32,750 bases of DNA from an uncultured Collinsella sp. GTDB lineage: Bacteria > Actinomycetota > Coriobacteriia > Coriobacteriales > Coriobacteriaceae. Shown here piece by piece: positions 16,201-23,205 of this stretch (within the stretch, counting starts at the first letter, position 1; every line of letters starts with the position of its first letter). The notes under the pieces were generated by a model, which saw nothing but the letters and a program-made list of their open reading frames with translations, did not search any database and was not told the origin of the DNA. A program made the position numbers and the translations under genes. The DNA lies in assembly GCA_902494685.1 (NCBI GenBank), contig CABUUE010000001.1, forward strand, positions 1-32,750. The letters run 5' to 3'.

Positions 16201-17304
16201 CTAGATGCGAACTGGCATAACCAGGTACAGGTAGTTGATCTTGTCGTAGGACTTAAAGATACCCGCCTGCGAGTAGCTCTTGAGCTCCAGCGTGATCTCC
16301 TTCTCCTTGGACAGGGCATTGAGGCAGCCAAAGATGTAGTGGTAGTTAAAGGCGATGGTGCCCGACTCGCCCTCGGCCTCGACATCGATTGTCTCCTGCG
16401 CCAGATCCTGGTCATTGGAGATGGAGGACAGGCCCATCTGACCGTTCTCGACATCGATCTCGAACTTGACGGCGGGGTTCGCGCTCGCGATGACCGCCAC
16501 GCGCTTAAGGGCGGCATTAAAAGCCGCCACGTCGATCTTGACGCTCGTCACGCATGAATCGGGGATGAGCTGCTTGTAGTTGGGGTACACGCCCTCGATA
16601 CGGCGCGACACGTAGGTGGTGTTGCCGGCCTCGAAGACAACCTGGGTGTCGGTGGCGCCGATCATGATGGTCGCCTGGCTGGCCATGATGCTCAGGGCGT
16701 CGTTGAAGGCGTCGGCCGGAACGTTGAGCTCAAAAGAGCCCTCGAGCGTCGAGGTCTCGACCTGGGTGTCGCATACGGCCAGGCGGAAGGAGTCGGTTGC
16801 CACCAGGCGCACGGTGTTGTTCTCGACCTTCATGTGCACGCCTCCCAGGATGGGACGGGCCTTATCGGTCGAAGTGACACGCCACACGCGGCCGACCATC
16901 TCGGACAGGATGTCGGTCGGGAGCTCCACCGCACTCTCGATGGCATAGGCCGGGAACTCGGGGAAATCGTTGGCATCGAGCGTGTTGAGGCGGAAGGAAC
17001 TCTTCTCGCATCCAATCAGCACCTGACGCTCCGAGAGCTCAAAGGTAACCGGAGCGTCGGGAAGGGTCTTCGTAATGTTCGAGAGCATCTTGCAGGGAAT
17101 CACCATCTCGCCCCCTTCTTCGACATGCGCGGCAATGCGATGACGAATCGAGATGGTGTAGTTAGAAGTTTGGAATTCCAAGATGCCGTCCTGCGCCTTA
17201 ACGAGCACGCCCGACAGGATGGGAAGGGTAGATGCCGAAGCGACGCCTTTCATAACGACGCCAATGGCTTGCGTGAGCGAGCTTTGGCTGACGGTAAACT
17301 TCAT
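16201..17304 (-). CDS. dnaN: DNA polymerase III sliding clamp (beta subunit)
   Basis: The 367-residue protein is the ring-shaped processivity clamp. The N-terminal MKFTVSQSSL, the VEATDSFRLAV-like segment (VRLVATDSFRLAV), the FEIDVENGQM region and the C-terminal YLYLVMPVRI all match the beta-clamp family. Its length fits three repeated clamp domains. The ATG at 17304 is preceded by AAAGG at a slightly long spacing. It follows dnaA across a 238-bp spacer that contains DnaA-box-like sequences and an AT-rich segment. Confidence 0.97.
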   Translation of the reverse strand: MKFTVSQSSLTQAIGVVMKGVASASTLPILSGVLVKAQDGILEFQTSNYTISIRHRIAAHVEEGGEMVIPCKMLSNITKTLPDAPVTFELSERQVLIGCEKSSFRLNTLDANDFPEFPAYAIESAVELPTDILSEMVGRVWRVTSTDKARPILGGVHMKVENNTVRLVATDSFRLAVCDTQVETSTLEGSFELNVPADAFNDALSIMASQATIMIGATDTQVVFEAGNTTYVSRRIEGVYPNYKQLIPDSCVTSVKIDVAAFNAALKRVAVIASANPAVKFEIDVENGQMGLSSISNDQDLAQETIDVEAEGESGTIAFNYHYIFGCLNALSKEKEITLELKSYSQAGIFKSYDKINYLYLVMPVRI

Positions 17305-17530
17305 CTTTTAATACCTTTCTATAGATATAAATATCTTAATAATAGTAATAGCACTGACGAAACTGTTGATTACTCCCAAAAGCGCTGGTCAACCCCAAAA
17401 AGAGAATCGACAGCATCCTGTGCGCAACCGACCGTGTTTTCCACGTTCAAAACCTGCGGAAAACTTTTCGTCGCCTTGGGGTGAGTTTTAGACACGTTAT
17501 GCCCGGCGTTTCGACAAGTTTTCAACAGGT
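17305..17530. other. oriC: Probable oriC, dnaA-dnaN part: DnaA boxes plus AT-rich unwinding region
   Basis: Box-like 9-mers are TGTTGATTA (17364-17372), TTTTCCACG (17437-17445), TGCGGAAAA (17455-17463) and TTTTCAACA (17519-17527). The last lies in a 13-mer, AGTTTTCAACAGG, whose reverse complement recurs twice upstream of the GHKL-dnaA pair. Next to dnaN, 17305-17352 is very AT-rich and could be the unwinding element. The position between dnaA and dnaN is the usual one for oriC. The start of unwinding is inferred. Confidence 0.72.
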
Positions 17531-17542
17531 GTCTCTATTTCC

Positions 17543-19267
17543 CTACGAACGCAGTGTAATTTTATCTCGTAGCGATTTGAGATCCTCGGTTACGGTACGG
17601 TCTTCCTGAATCATCTTCTGAACCTTTTTATAGCTCGTGCTGACGGTTGAATGGTTGCGGTTGCCAAACTCCGCGCCCACCGCCGTAGTCGTCATCTCAC
17701 ACATCTCGATGGCCAGATAGATGGCGATGTGGCGGGCTTTGGCAATGTTGGCGTTGCGGCGCGGGCCGATGAGCTCCTCGTGCGTCACGCCGTATTGCTC
17801 CTCGATGACAGACTGGACCGTCTGCACGTTGATCTTCTTGGCCGACGTGTCGAAGTACTGGCTTGCGATGGCGTCGATGTCGTCGAAGCTGAGCTCGCTG
17901 CCCTCGCGTTCGCGGTCTCCCGCCTCGCCGGCACAGCGTTCGCAAAAGCTCTCGAGTTCGCGAATGTTGGTTCCCGAGACCTCGGCCATGTGTTTAAAGT
18001 GCTCGTCGGTCAGGCGCCCGCCGTCGCCCCCATAGGCCGCCAGCAGCGAGTCGTCGCCTGCCTCGGGAGCGGCGACGATGGTGTTCTCGTAATAGCGCTG
18101 CAAGATCTTGTATTTCATCTCGTAGCTGGGCTCTGCGACCAGGCAGAGCATGCCGGCGTTGAAGCGGCTGGTCAGGCGCTCGTCCATGCTCAGGTCCTTG
18201 GGGGCGCGGTCTGCCGCGATGACGACCTTCTTGTTGTTGCGGATGAACTCGTCCATGAGCTGGAAAAAGTAGTCCACGCTCGCGCGCTTGCCGATGATGT
18301 TTTGGATGTCATCGATGATGAGCACGTCCACGCCGTGGTACGCCTGCATGATGGGGGCGTTGCTCTTCTTTTGGCGGTCGAACTCGGTCATCAGGTCGTC
18401 CAGATATGCCTGGGAGTTGGCATACTTGACCTTGATCTCGGGCGACTTCTCGGCGAGCTCGTTTTTGATGGCAAGCAGCAGGTGCGTCTTGCCCAGGCCC
18501 GATTTGCCGTAGATGAACAGTGATGTGCATGTGCCGCGCTCGTCCGCGAGGGCGGCAAACTTGAGTGCCGAGCGATAGGCATGGCTGTTTTCGGGGCCGT
18601 AGACAAAGTTCTCAAAGGTAAATTTTGAGTTCGCGGCGAGCGGGGCTCCATCCGTATTCTGCTCGGCCGGCACGGTCGGCGCCGGTATGGGTGAAGCGGG
18701 GGTCGCAGCTTGCGTGGATTTAGTCGGCGCTCCGCCCTTCATCTGGTTCATCATGCGACGAAAATCATCGGCCGAGAGCGTGTTCTTGATTGCAATGCCC
18801 GAATCCGCGCCCGCCGCTGCGTCGTGAGCGATAGGCATGTGCGTGACGGGTGCGTTCGTTGACGTCGCCGCCGCGGTCGGCAACGGTGCCATGGTTTCAC
18901 GGGAAACATTGCTGTGCTGGTGCTCGATTGTCGGCACGTCGCCTGCGGAGGTCGGTGCCGCCGGGGAAGCGGCGGGAGCCGTGGCGGGCGCCGTCGCGGC
19001 AGCGGATTCCGTTGCGGCGCCTTGCGGTGCCACGATGTCGAGCGCGATCGGTGCAAAGGCGATTTCTTCCAGATAGGCCTCAATAGTCGGCTGATGCTTT
19101 TTGAGCTGCGCGATGGCAAAGCGCGAGGGGGCCTCGATCGTGAGCGTATCTTCGGTCAGGCTTATGGCCCGCGATTGCCCCAGCATGTTGATGAGGCGTG
19201 CATCTTGGCCGTCGCGCTGGCAAAAGGCGATGGCATCCCCCAGGATGATGCTTGCTTCCTCGTCCAC
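17543..19267 (-). CDS. dnaA: Chromosomal replication initiator DnaA
   Basis: The 574-residue AAA+ protein binds DnaA boxes and opens oriC. Domain I is about 1-80; an Ala/Pro/Thr-rich domain II linker spans about 85-210. Domain III has Walker A GKSGLGKT (254-261), Walker B LIIDD (316-320) and an arginine-finger segment SRF (367-369). Domain IV (about 480-574) carries the helix-turn-helix. The DNA-reading signature is GNRNHSTV (535-542), where most bacteria have GGRDHTTV; Thr528 replaces the usual Pro in the preceding turn. The GTG start at 19267 has AGGAG 6 nt upstream. It follows the GHKL gene by only 15 bp, so the pair is probably one operon. A parS-like sequence lies inside the linker-coding part. 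Confidence 0.97.
   Translation of the reverse strand: MDEEASIILGDAIAFCQRDGQDARLINMLGQSRAISLTEDTLTIEAPSRFAIAQLKKHQPTIEAYLEEIAFAPIALDIVAPQGAATESAAATAPATAPAASPAAPTSAGDVPTIEHQHSNVSRETMAPLPTAAATSTNAPVTHMPIAHDAAAGADSGIAIKNTLSADDFRRMMNQMKGGAPTKSTQAATPASPIPAPTVPAEQNTDGAPLAANSKFTFENFVYGPENSHAYRSALKFAALADERGTCTSLFIYGKSGLGKTHLLLAIKNELAEKSPEIKVKYANSQAYLDDLMTEFDRQKKSNAPIMQAYHGVDVLIIDDIQNIIGKRASVDYFFQLMDEFIRNNKKVVIAADRAPKDLSMDERLTSRFNAGMLCLVAEPSYEMKYKILQRYYENTIVAAPEAGDDSLLAAYGGDGGRLTDEHFKHMAEVSGTNIRELESFCERCAGEAGDREREGSELSFDDIDAIASQYFDTSAKKINVQTVQSVIEEQYGVTHEELIGPRRNANIAKARHIAIYLAIEMCEMTTTAVGAEFGNRNHSTVSTSYKKVQKMIQEDRTVTEDLKSLRDKITLRS
18893..18908 (-). promoter_or_regulatory. Degenerate parS-like site inside dnaA
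   Basis: On the minus strand TGTTTCCCGTGAAACC differs from the parS 16-mer at two positions. It encodes VSRET in the unconserved DnaA linker, where base sequence is free to drift. ParB binding here is plausible but unproven. Confidence 0.4.
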
Positions 19268-19282
19268 TGTCTCTCCTGTTCT

Positions 19283-20707
19283 TTAGCTCTGAGCTCGCAC
19301 GCGAGCGGCGCCGAGTTCGGTCAGATGGTATTTCTGGCCATGCTTGATGACCAAGCCGGCCTGCGCCAAGTCATTGAGCGTGCGTGACCAAGTGGGGGCC
19401 GAGTTTCCAAACGCCCTCGCCAGATCGGTTGCACCGCACGCTTGATTTTGCGCCAGATAGCCCAGCGCGGCGTTGCCGCGATCGCTTACGAACACGTCCG
19501 GTTGTGGCTGCGCATACTGATTTGCTGCATTAGGATACATCATTTGAGCTGCTGGTTGTTGAGAACTCTGCATCGGCGGCATTTGCTGTTGAAAACTTTG
19601 AGGCCACTGTTGGTAAGGCTGCAGAGGCATCTGTTGGGCCCAGGGGTTGTACTGCTGCTGCGGCATCTGCTGGTACGGCTGCTGATATCCCTGCTGGTAC
19701 TGCTGCGGGAACTGCTGGCCATACCCCAGTGGCGGCATCTGCTGATATGGATATCCCCGTTGGTACGGCTGATAGCCCATTTGTTGGCCACCCGGTGCCC
19801 CCGTCGCCTGCTGCATTGCTGCTGCATCCTGATCTGCCAGCGGCATGGCCTCTGGCATGTTTGGTGTCATCGACATAGATGCCGCCTGGGGCTCTTGTGT
19901 GGGAAGCATTCCGGGCTGCTGCATCTGCCCCACGGGGGGCTGCATCTGCTGCGTTGCCATGGGCTGCTGCGCAAAAGCTCCCGGCAGGGGATATGTGGGC
20001 TGCTCCGTCTCGGGCCGCACGGCAGCACCGCGTCCGCCGGCACGCTCGATTTCCTGCACGCGTTTAGGGTTCAGGCTTACCGTAACCACGGTGCCGTTGC
20101 CCATGTTGTCCTCGATGGATACGGCACCGCCGGCGTTTTCCAAATACTCCTGCACCATGGGAAACCCTGCTCCGGTTCCACGGATATAGCGCTTCATCTT
20201 GCTGTTTGCGCTGGTAACGCCAAAGTCGAAAGCGCGTTCCTTGTCGTCGATGCCGGGTCCTTGGTCAGCAAAGCGGATGGTGTCTCCGCCGTCCAGAATC
20301 GAGATGATGGGCTCTGCAAAGTGTGCGTGGATAAAGTTTTCGACAATCTCGCGGATGACCATGAGCGAGATATGGCCACCTTGTTCTTTCATGCACTGGT
20401 AGACGGTGTTGGTCGTCTCTTCCAAATACGTGCGGACATCTTGCGGATCAATGACGATCACACGCGGTGTCGACAGCATGTCGTCATAGACGGCGATGCG
20501 CGCGGCGTACATGGCTTTTGGCGCCTGCGTTGTCGTCTGTTCACCTTCGTCACGCTCTTCGCGCACGCCGGTGATGTGCTCGTTGTCGGGTGCCGGGTCT
20601 CCGGAATCGACCATGGTGTAAAAGTCGTCAGACATGCCGCTCGCAATCTTCCAAAAGGTTTCGAACAAATAGTAGCTCACCGTGCAATGTTTCTCATCTT
20701 TCGACAA
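19283..20707 (-). CDS. GHKL ATPase with Q/P/M-rich linker and C-terminal winged helix, upstream of dnaA
   Basis: I do not recognise a named family for this 474-residue protein. Residues about 66-212 form a GHKL (histidine-kinase/Hsp90-type) ATP-binding domain: N-box REIVENFIHA (E120, N124), G1 box DQGPGI (148-153) and G2 box GTGAGFPMV (177-185). No phosphoacceptor His domain, sensor or membrane segment is visible. Residues about 235-402 are low complexity, rich in Gln, Pro, Met and Tyr. Residues about 404-472 look like a winged helix (ALGYLAQNQACGATDLARAF, then LAQAGLVIKHG). The stop codon is 15 bp before the dnaA start. The start is uncertain: TTG 20707, GTG 20680 and ATG 20635 are in frame, none with a strong ribosome-binding site. 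A DNA-binding regulator of initiation is a reasonable inference only. Confidence 0.85.
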   Translation of the reverse strand: MSKDEKHCTVSYYLFETFWKIASGMSDDFYTMVDSGDPAPDNEHITGVREERDEGEQTTTQAPKAMYAARIAVYDDMLSTPRVIVIDPQDVRTYLEETTNTVYQCMKEQGGHISLMVIREIVENFIHAHFAEPIISILDGGDTIRFADQGPGIDDKERAFDFGVTSANSKMKRYIRGTGAGFPMVQEYLENAGGAVSIEDNMGNGTVVTVSLNPKRVQEIERAGGRGAAVRPETEQPTYPLPGAFAQQPMATQQMQPPVGQMQQPGMLPTQEPQAASMSMTPNMPEAMPLADQDAAAMQQATGAPGGQQMGYQPYQRGYPYQQMPPLGYGQQFPQQYQQGYQQPYQQMPQQQYNPWAQQMPLQPYQQWPQSFQQQMPPMQSSQQPAAQMMYPNAANQYAQPQPDVFVSDRGNAALGYLAQNQACGATDLARAFGNSAPTWSRTLNDLAQAGLVIKHGQKYHLTELGAARVRAQS

Positions 20708-20717
20708 ACTTTCAAAA

Positions 20718-20783
20718 CCTGTTGAAAACTTTGGAAAACGGACGAAAAGTTCTCAACATTGCCAACATGACCTGTTGAAAACT
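20718..20783. other. oriC: Upstream DnaA-box cluster (second part of a bipartite oriC)
   Basis: The 13-mer CCTGTTGAAAACT occurs at 20718-20730 and 20771-20783, with a related TTCTCAACA at 20750-20758. The same 13-mer in reverse lies in the dnaA-dnaN spacer (17517-17529). The first copy is only 10 bp from the earliest possible start of the GHKL gene, so DnaA binding here could control the GHKL-dnaA transcript as well as initiation. Confidence 0.7.
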
Positions 20784-20878
20784 CGATGAAATATCGTGAA
20801 AAGTTGCCATGCACCGCTAAATCGAGCTTGGCTTATGGGGGAACCGTGTGAACTGCGCAACCTTTTACCTTTGATTTC

Positions 20879-20908
20879 TTGACATTTGAACATTGATTTC
20901 CCTACAAT
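20879..20908 (+). promoter_or_regulatory. Sigma-70-type promoter of the rpmH operon
   Basis: A perfect TTGACA (20879-20884) and TACAAT (20903-20908) are separated by 18 bp. The promoter points toward rpmH, about 70 bp downstream, and probably drives rpmH-rnpA-yidD-yidC. Confidence 0.85.
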
Positions 20909-20934
20909 CTTCAAGCTCACGTGTCTATATCTGC

Positions 20935-20952
20935 GTCCGCGTCCCCGCGGAC
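20935..20952 (+). promoter_or_regulatory. Leader hairpin of rpmH
   Basis: GTCCGCG and CGCGGAC pair around a TCCC loop in the 5' untranslated region, 15 bp before the rpmH ribosome-binding site. It has no T-run. A role in mRNA stability or translation is possible. Confidence 0.5.
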
Positions 20953-20980
20953 ACTCGAAATGCAGCAGGAGGAACTTAAG

Positions 20981-21115
20981 ATGAAGCGTACGTATCAGCC
21001 TAATAAGCGTAAGCGTGCCAAGACCCATGGCTTCCGTGCCCGTATGGCCACTAAGGGTGGTCGTGCCGTGCTCGCCCGTCGTCGTGCCAAGGGCCGCAAG
21101 CGTCTCACTGTCTAG
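20981..21115 (+). CDS. rpmH: 50S ribosomal protein L34
   Basis: The 44-residue basic protein starts MKRTYQPNKRKRAKTHGFRA and ends with GRKRLTV, as L34 does. The ATG at 20981 is chosen because AGGAGG (20967-20972) is 8 nt upstream and it gives exactly the family length; an in-frame ATG at 20921 would add 20 unrelated residues. It opens the rightward operon next to the origin. Confidence 0.98.
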   Translation: MKRTYQPNKRKRAKTHGFRARMATKGGRAVLARRRAKGRKRLTV

Positions 21116-21135
21116 CAGCGATACACACATCTCGC

Positions 21136-21474
21136 ATGAAGACTATTAAGTCTCGGCAAGATTTCGAGCATGTGTTCAGTCAGGGGCGTCGTTTCAATCA
21201 CCCTCTGATTCGAATGACCATATGTGAATCGGTTGGCGAAGGCGACTCCGGAAGGGTCGCCTTCGTTGGTGCTAAGCGACTCGGTTGTGCCGTCGTGCGC
21301 AACCGATCTAAGCGTGTGATGCGCGAGGTCGCCCGCAGCTGCGGATTTCCCGTTGCGGGTTATGACATCATCTTGTTTGCAACTCCCAAGACGAGGGTTT
21401 CCTCGCCGCAGGAGATGGACAAGGCGTTGCGTTCGCTTATGAAGCGCGCCGGCGTTGCCGGGGAGGAGCGATGA
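21136..21474 (+). CDS. rnpA: Ribonuclease P protein component
   Basis: The 112-residue basic protein is the protein subunit of RNase P, which helps the catalytic RNA mature tRNA 5' ends. The RNR motif lies in VVRNRSKRVMREVAR (about 53-67), preceded by VGAKRLGCA. The N-terminal SRQDFEHVFSQGRRF is also typical. It lies 20 bp after rpmH and overlaps yidD by 4 bp (ATGA). Confidence 0.96.
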   Translation: MKTIKSRQDFEHVFSQGRRFNHPLIRMTICESVGEGDSGRVAFVGAKRLGCAVVRNRSKRVMREVARSCGFPVAGYDIILFATPKTRVSSPQEMDKALRSLMKRAGVAGEER

Positions 21475-21695
21475 GCAATCACGTTTTGCGACGTGTTGCC
21501 ATCGCTCCTATTCGCATATATCAACAGGTTATTTCGCCCTTATTGCCTGACGCCTGCATTTATTACCCAACGTGCTCGCAATACGCCGTCCAGGCGATTG
21601 AGAAGCACGGTGTTTTGAGAGGCTGCTGGCTTGCCGTGAGGCGCATCGCTCGCTGCAATCCCCTGCACGTCGGCGGTTATGACCCTGTGCCCTAG
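21471..21695 (+). CDS. yidD: Membrane protein insertion efficiency factor YidD
   Basis: The 74-residue protein shows the family core: IYQQVISPLLP, then YYPTCSQYAVQAIEKHG, then RCNPLHVGGYDPVP. In other bacteria the family assists YidC-dependent membrane insertion, and yidC is the next gene. Its start overlaps the rnpA stop by 4 bp, which implies coupled translation. Confidence 0.95.
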   Translation: MSNHVLRRVAIAPIRIYQQVISPLLPDACIYYPTCSQYAVQAIEKHGVLRGCWLAVRRIARCNPLHVGGYDPVP

Positions 21696-21724
21696 CGGGC
21701 ACTCGCTATCGGAGGAAAACTTAC

Positions 21725-22495
21725 ATGTGGGATTGGATCGTTAACATCCTTTTCGAGCTGCTCAAGCTCATCCAGACCTTTGCGGTCGACTGGGGCCTGT
21801 CCATCATCATCCTGGTGGTCATCATCCGTCTGCTGCTGACGCCGCTCATGCTCAAGTCGACCAAGTCGACGGCTCGCATGCAGGTGCTGCAGCCCAAGAT
21901 GCTCGAGATCCAGGAGCGCTATGCCGACGATCCCCAGCGTCAGGCCGAGGAGATGCAGAAGTTCTACAGCGAGAACAAGTTCAACCCCATGGCTGGCTGT
22001 CTGCCGCTGCTGATTCAGATGCCTATCCTGTTCGCCCTGTTTACATTGCTGCGCAACCTGCCGCAGTACTTTAACGACGGCACGTTCTCGTTCTTCAACA
22101 TCCTGCCCGACCTGACCACCACGCCGAGCGCTTCCTTTGCCGATGGCTTTATGGTTGCACTGCCTGCGCTGGTTTGCCTGATCCTGTTCGCCGTCCTGAC
22201 CCTGATTCCGCAGCTCTATATGTCGCGCAACCAGACCGGCCAGCAGGCTCAGAGCATGCGTATGATGGCCGTTGTCATGACGGTCATGATGCTTTGGATG
22301 GGCTGGAGCCTTCCCGTTGGTGTTCTGCTGTTCTACGACGTCTCGTCTGCTTGGCAGGTTATCCAGCAGATTTTTGTGACGCAGAAGGTCATCGACAAGG
22401 CGAAGGCCGATGAGGAGGAGCGTCTTAAGAACGCTCCGCTGCAGGTTGAGGTCACTCGTCGAGAGAAGAAGCCGCGCCCGCACAAGAAGAAGTAA
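21725..22495 (+). CDS. yidC: Membrane protein insertase YidC/Oxa1
   Basis: The 256-residue protein is a short, Gram-positive-type YidC that inserts proteins into the cytoplasmic membrane. Hydrophobic segments lie at about 22-42, 95-112, 141-165 and 180-205. The conserved groove arginine is Arg35 in VVIIRLLLTP, and the FNPMAGCLPLLIQMPI cytoplasmic-loop/membrane block is typical. The C-terminal tail is Lys/Arg-rich (ending RPHKKK), as in ribosome-binding tails. There is no large periplasmic domain, as expected for this type. An AGGAG lies in the 29-bp gap after yidD. Confidence 0.96.
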   Translation: MWDWIVNILFELLKLIQTFAVDWGLSIIILVVIIRLLLTPLMLKSTKSTARMQVLQPKMLEIQERYADDPQRQAEEMQKFYSENKFNPMAGCLPLLIQMPILFALFTLLRNLPQYFNDGTFSFFNILPDLTTTPSASFADGFMVALPALVCLILFAVLTLIPQLYMSRNQTGQQAQSMRMMAVVMTVMMLWMGWSLPVGVLLFYDVSSAWQVIQQIFVTQKVIDKAKADEEERLKNAPLQVEVTRREKKPRPHKKK

Positions 22496-22512
22496 CGGGA
22501 TATCAATCTTAT

Positions 22513-22524
22513 TTAGGTACCTAA
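22513..22524. promoter_or_regulatory. 12-bp perfect palindrome before jag (copy 1)
   Basis: TTAGGTACCTAA lies between yidC and the jag ribosome-binding site, 15 bp before the jag start. The same 12-mer, followed by the same C, recurs at 26017-26028. A regulator or protein-binding site is possible; function is unknown. Confidence 0.5.
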
Positions 22525-22539
22525 CTTTTGGAGTACGTT

Positions 22540-23109
22540 ATGTCTGAAGAGATCATCGAGGATATGCTTGAGGAGGTTGCCCCGCAGGTCGCGGGCGATT
22601 ACCCCGAGATTGCACAGCGCTACAAGGCTGGTGAAGAGCTGACCGATGAGGAGCTCGACACCATTGCCGATGTTGCGATTTCCATCCTGCGTTCCATCCT
22701 TTCGCACTTCGATGCCGCCAACTCTCCTATCGATGAGTATGAGGGCGACGAGGGTGAGCTGATTTTGGATGTAACGGCTCCCGACCTTGCTGTTCTCATT
22801 GGCCGTCATGGTCGCACCCTTGATGCCCTTCAGGTTATGTTCTCTTTGCTGGTGAGCCGCAAACTTGGCTTTAGGTATCCGGTTGTAGTGGACGTAGAGG
22901 GATACAAGAGTCGCCGTCAGGACAAGGTTGCTTCCATGGCTCAGTCTGCTGCCGAGCGTGCCATCCGCACTCATAAGAGTGTTTCGCTTCCGCCCATGAA
23001 TGCCTACGAGCGTCGACTGGTTCACATTGCACTTCGTGGCAATGATGCCGTCGATACTCATTCTGAGGGTTCTGACCCTGATCGCCATGTGGTGATTGTT
23101 GCTCGATAA
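22540..23109 (+). CDS. jag: Jag/KhpB family RNA-binding protein (KH-R3H)
   Basis: The 189-residue protein has a KH-like domain with IGRHGRTLDALQ and a C-terminal R3H-type domain around MNAYERRLVHIAL, ending in RHVVIVAR. The family binds RNA and affects cell elongation and division genes in Firmicutes. The separate Jag-N domain is absent; instead residues 1-65 are acidic. ATG 22540 is chosen because GGAG lies just upstream and a TTG at 22528 would overlap that site. It is the last gene before a strong terminator. Confidence 0.92.
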   Translation: MSEEIIEDMLEEVAPQVAGDYPEIAQRYKAGEELTDEELDTIADVAISILRSILSHFDAANSPIDEYEGDEGELILDVTAPDLAVLIGRHGRTLDALQVMFSLLVSRKLGFRYPVVVDVEGYKSRRQDKVASMAQSAAERAIRTHKSVSLPPMNAYERRLVHIALRGNDAVDTHSEGSDPDRHVVIVAR

Positions 23110-23127
23110 TCTTCTCGAGCTTATGCT

Positions 23128-23159
23128 AAGGGGACGTGGTTTCCACGTCCCCTTTTTTT
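23128..23159 (+). terminator. Intrinsic terminator after jag
   Basis: A perfect 12-bp stem (23128-23139 with 23143-23154) with a 3-nt loop is followed by five more Ts. It ends the rpmH-to-jag transcript 19 bp after the jag stop codon. Confidence 0.95.
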
Positions 23160-23205
23160 GTCAAAAGTTCTCGATACGCTGATTTTTGTCAGAAAGGAGC
23201 TTTCG

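Noticed and set aside
19442..20725. 427-residue plus-strand frame opposite the GHKL gene
   Set aside because: It is rich in Leu, Arg and His because it mirrors the Gln/Pro-rich linker. The minus-strand frame has real GHKL and winged-helix motifs.
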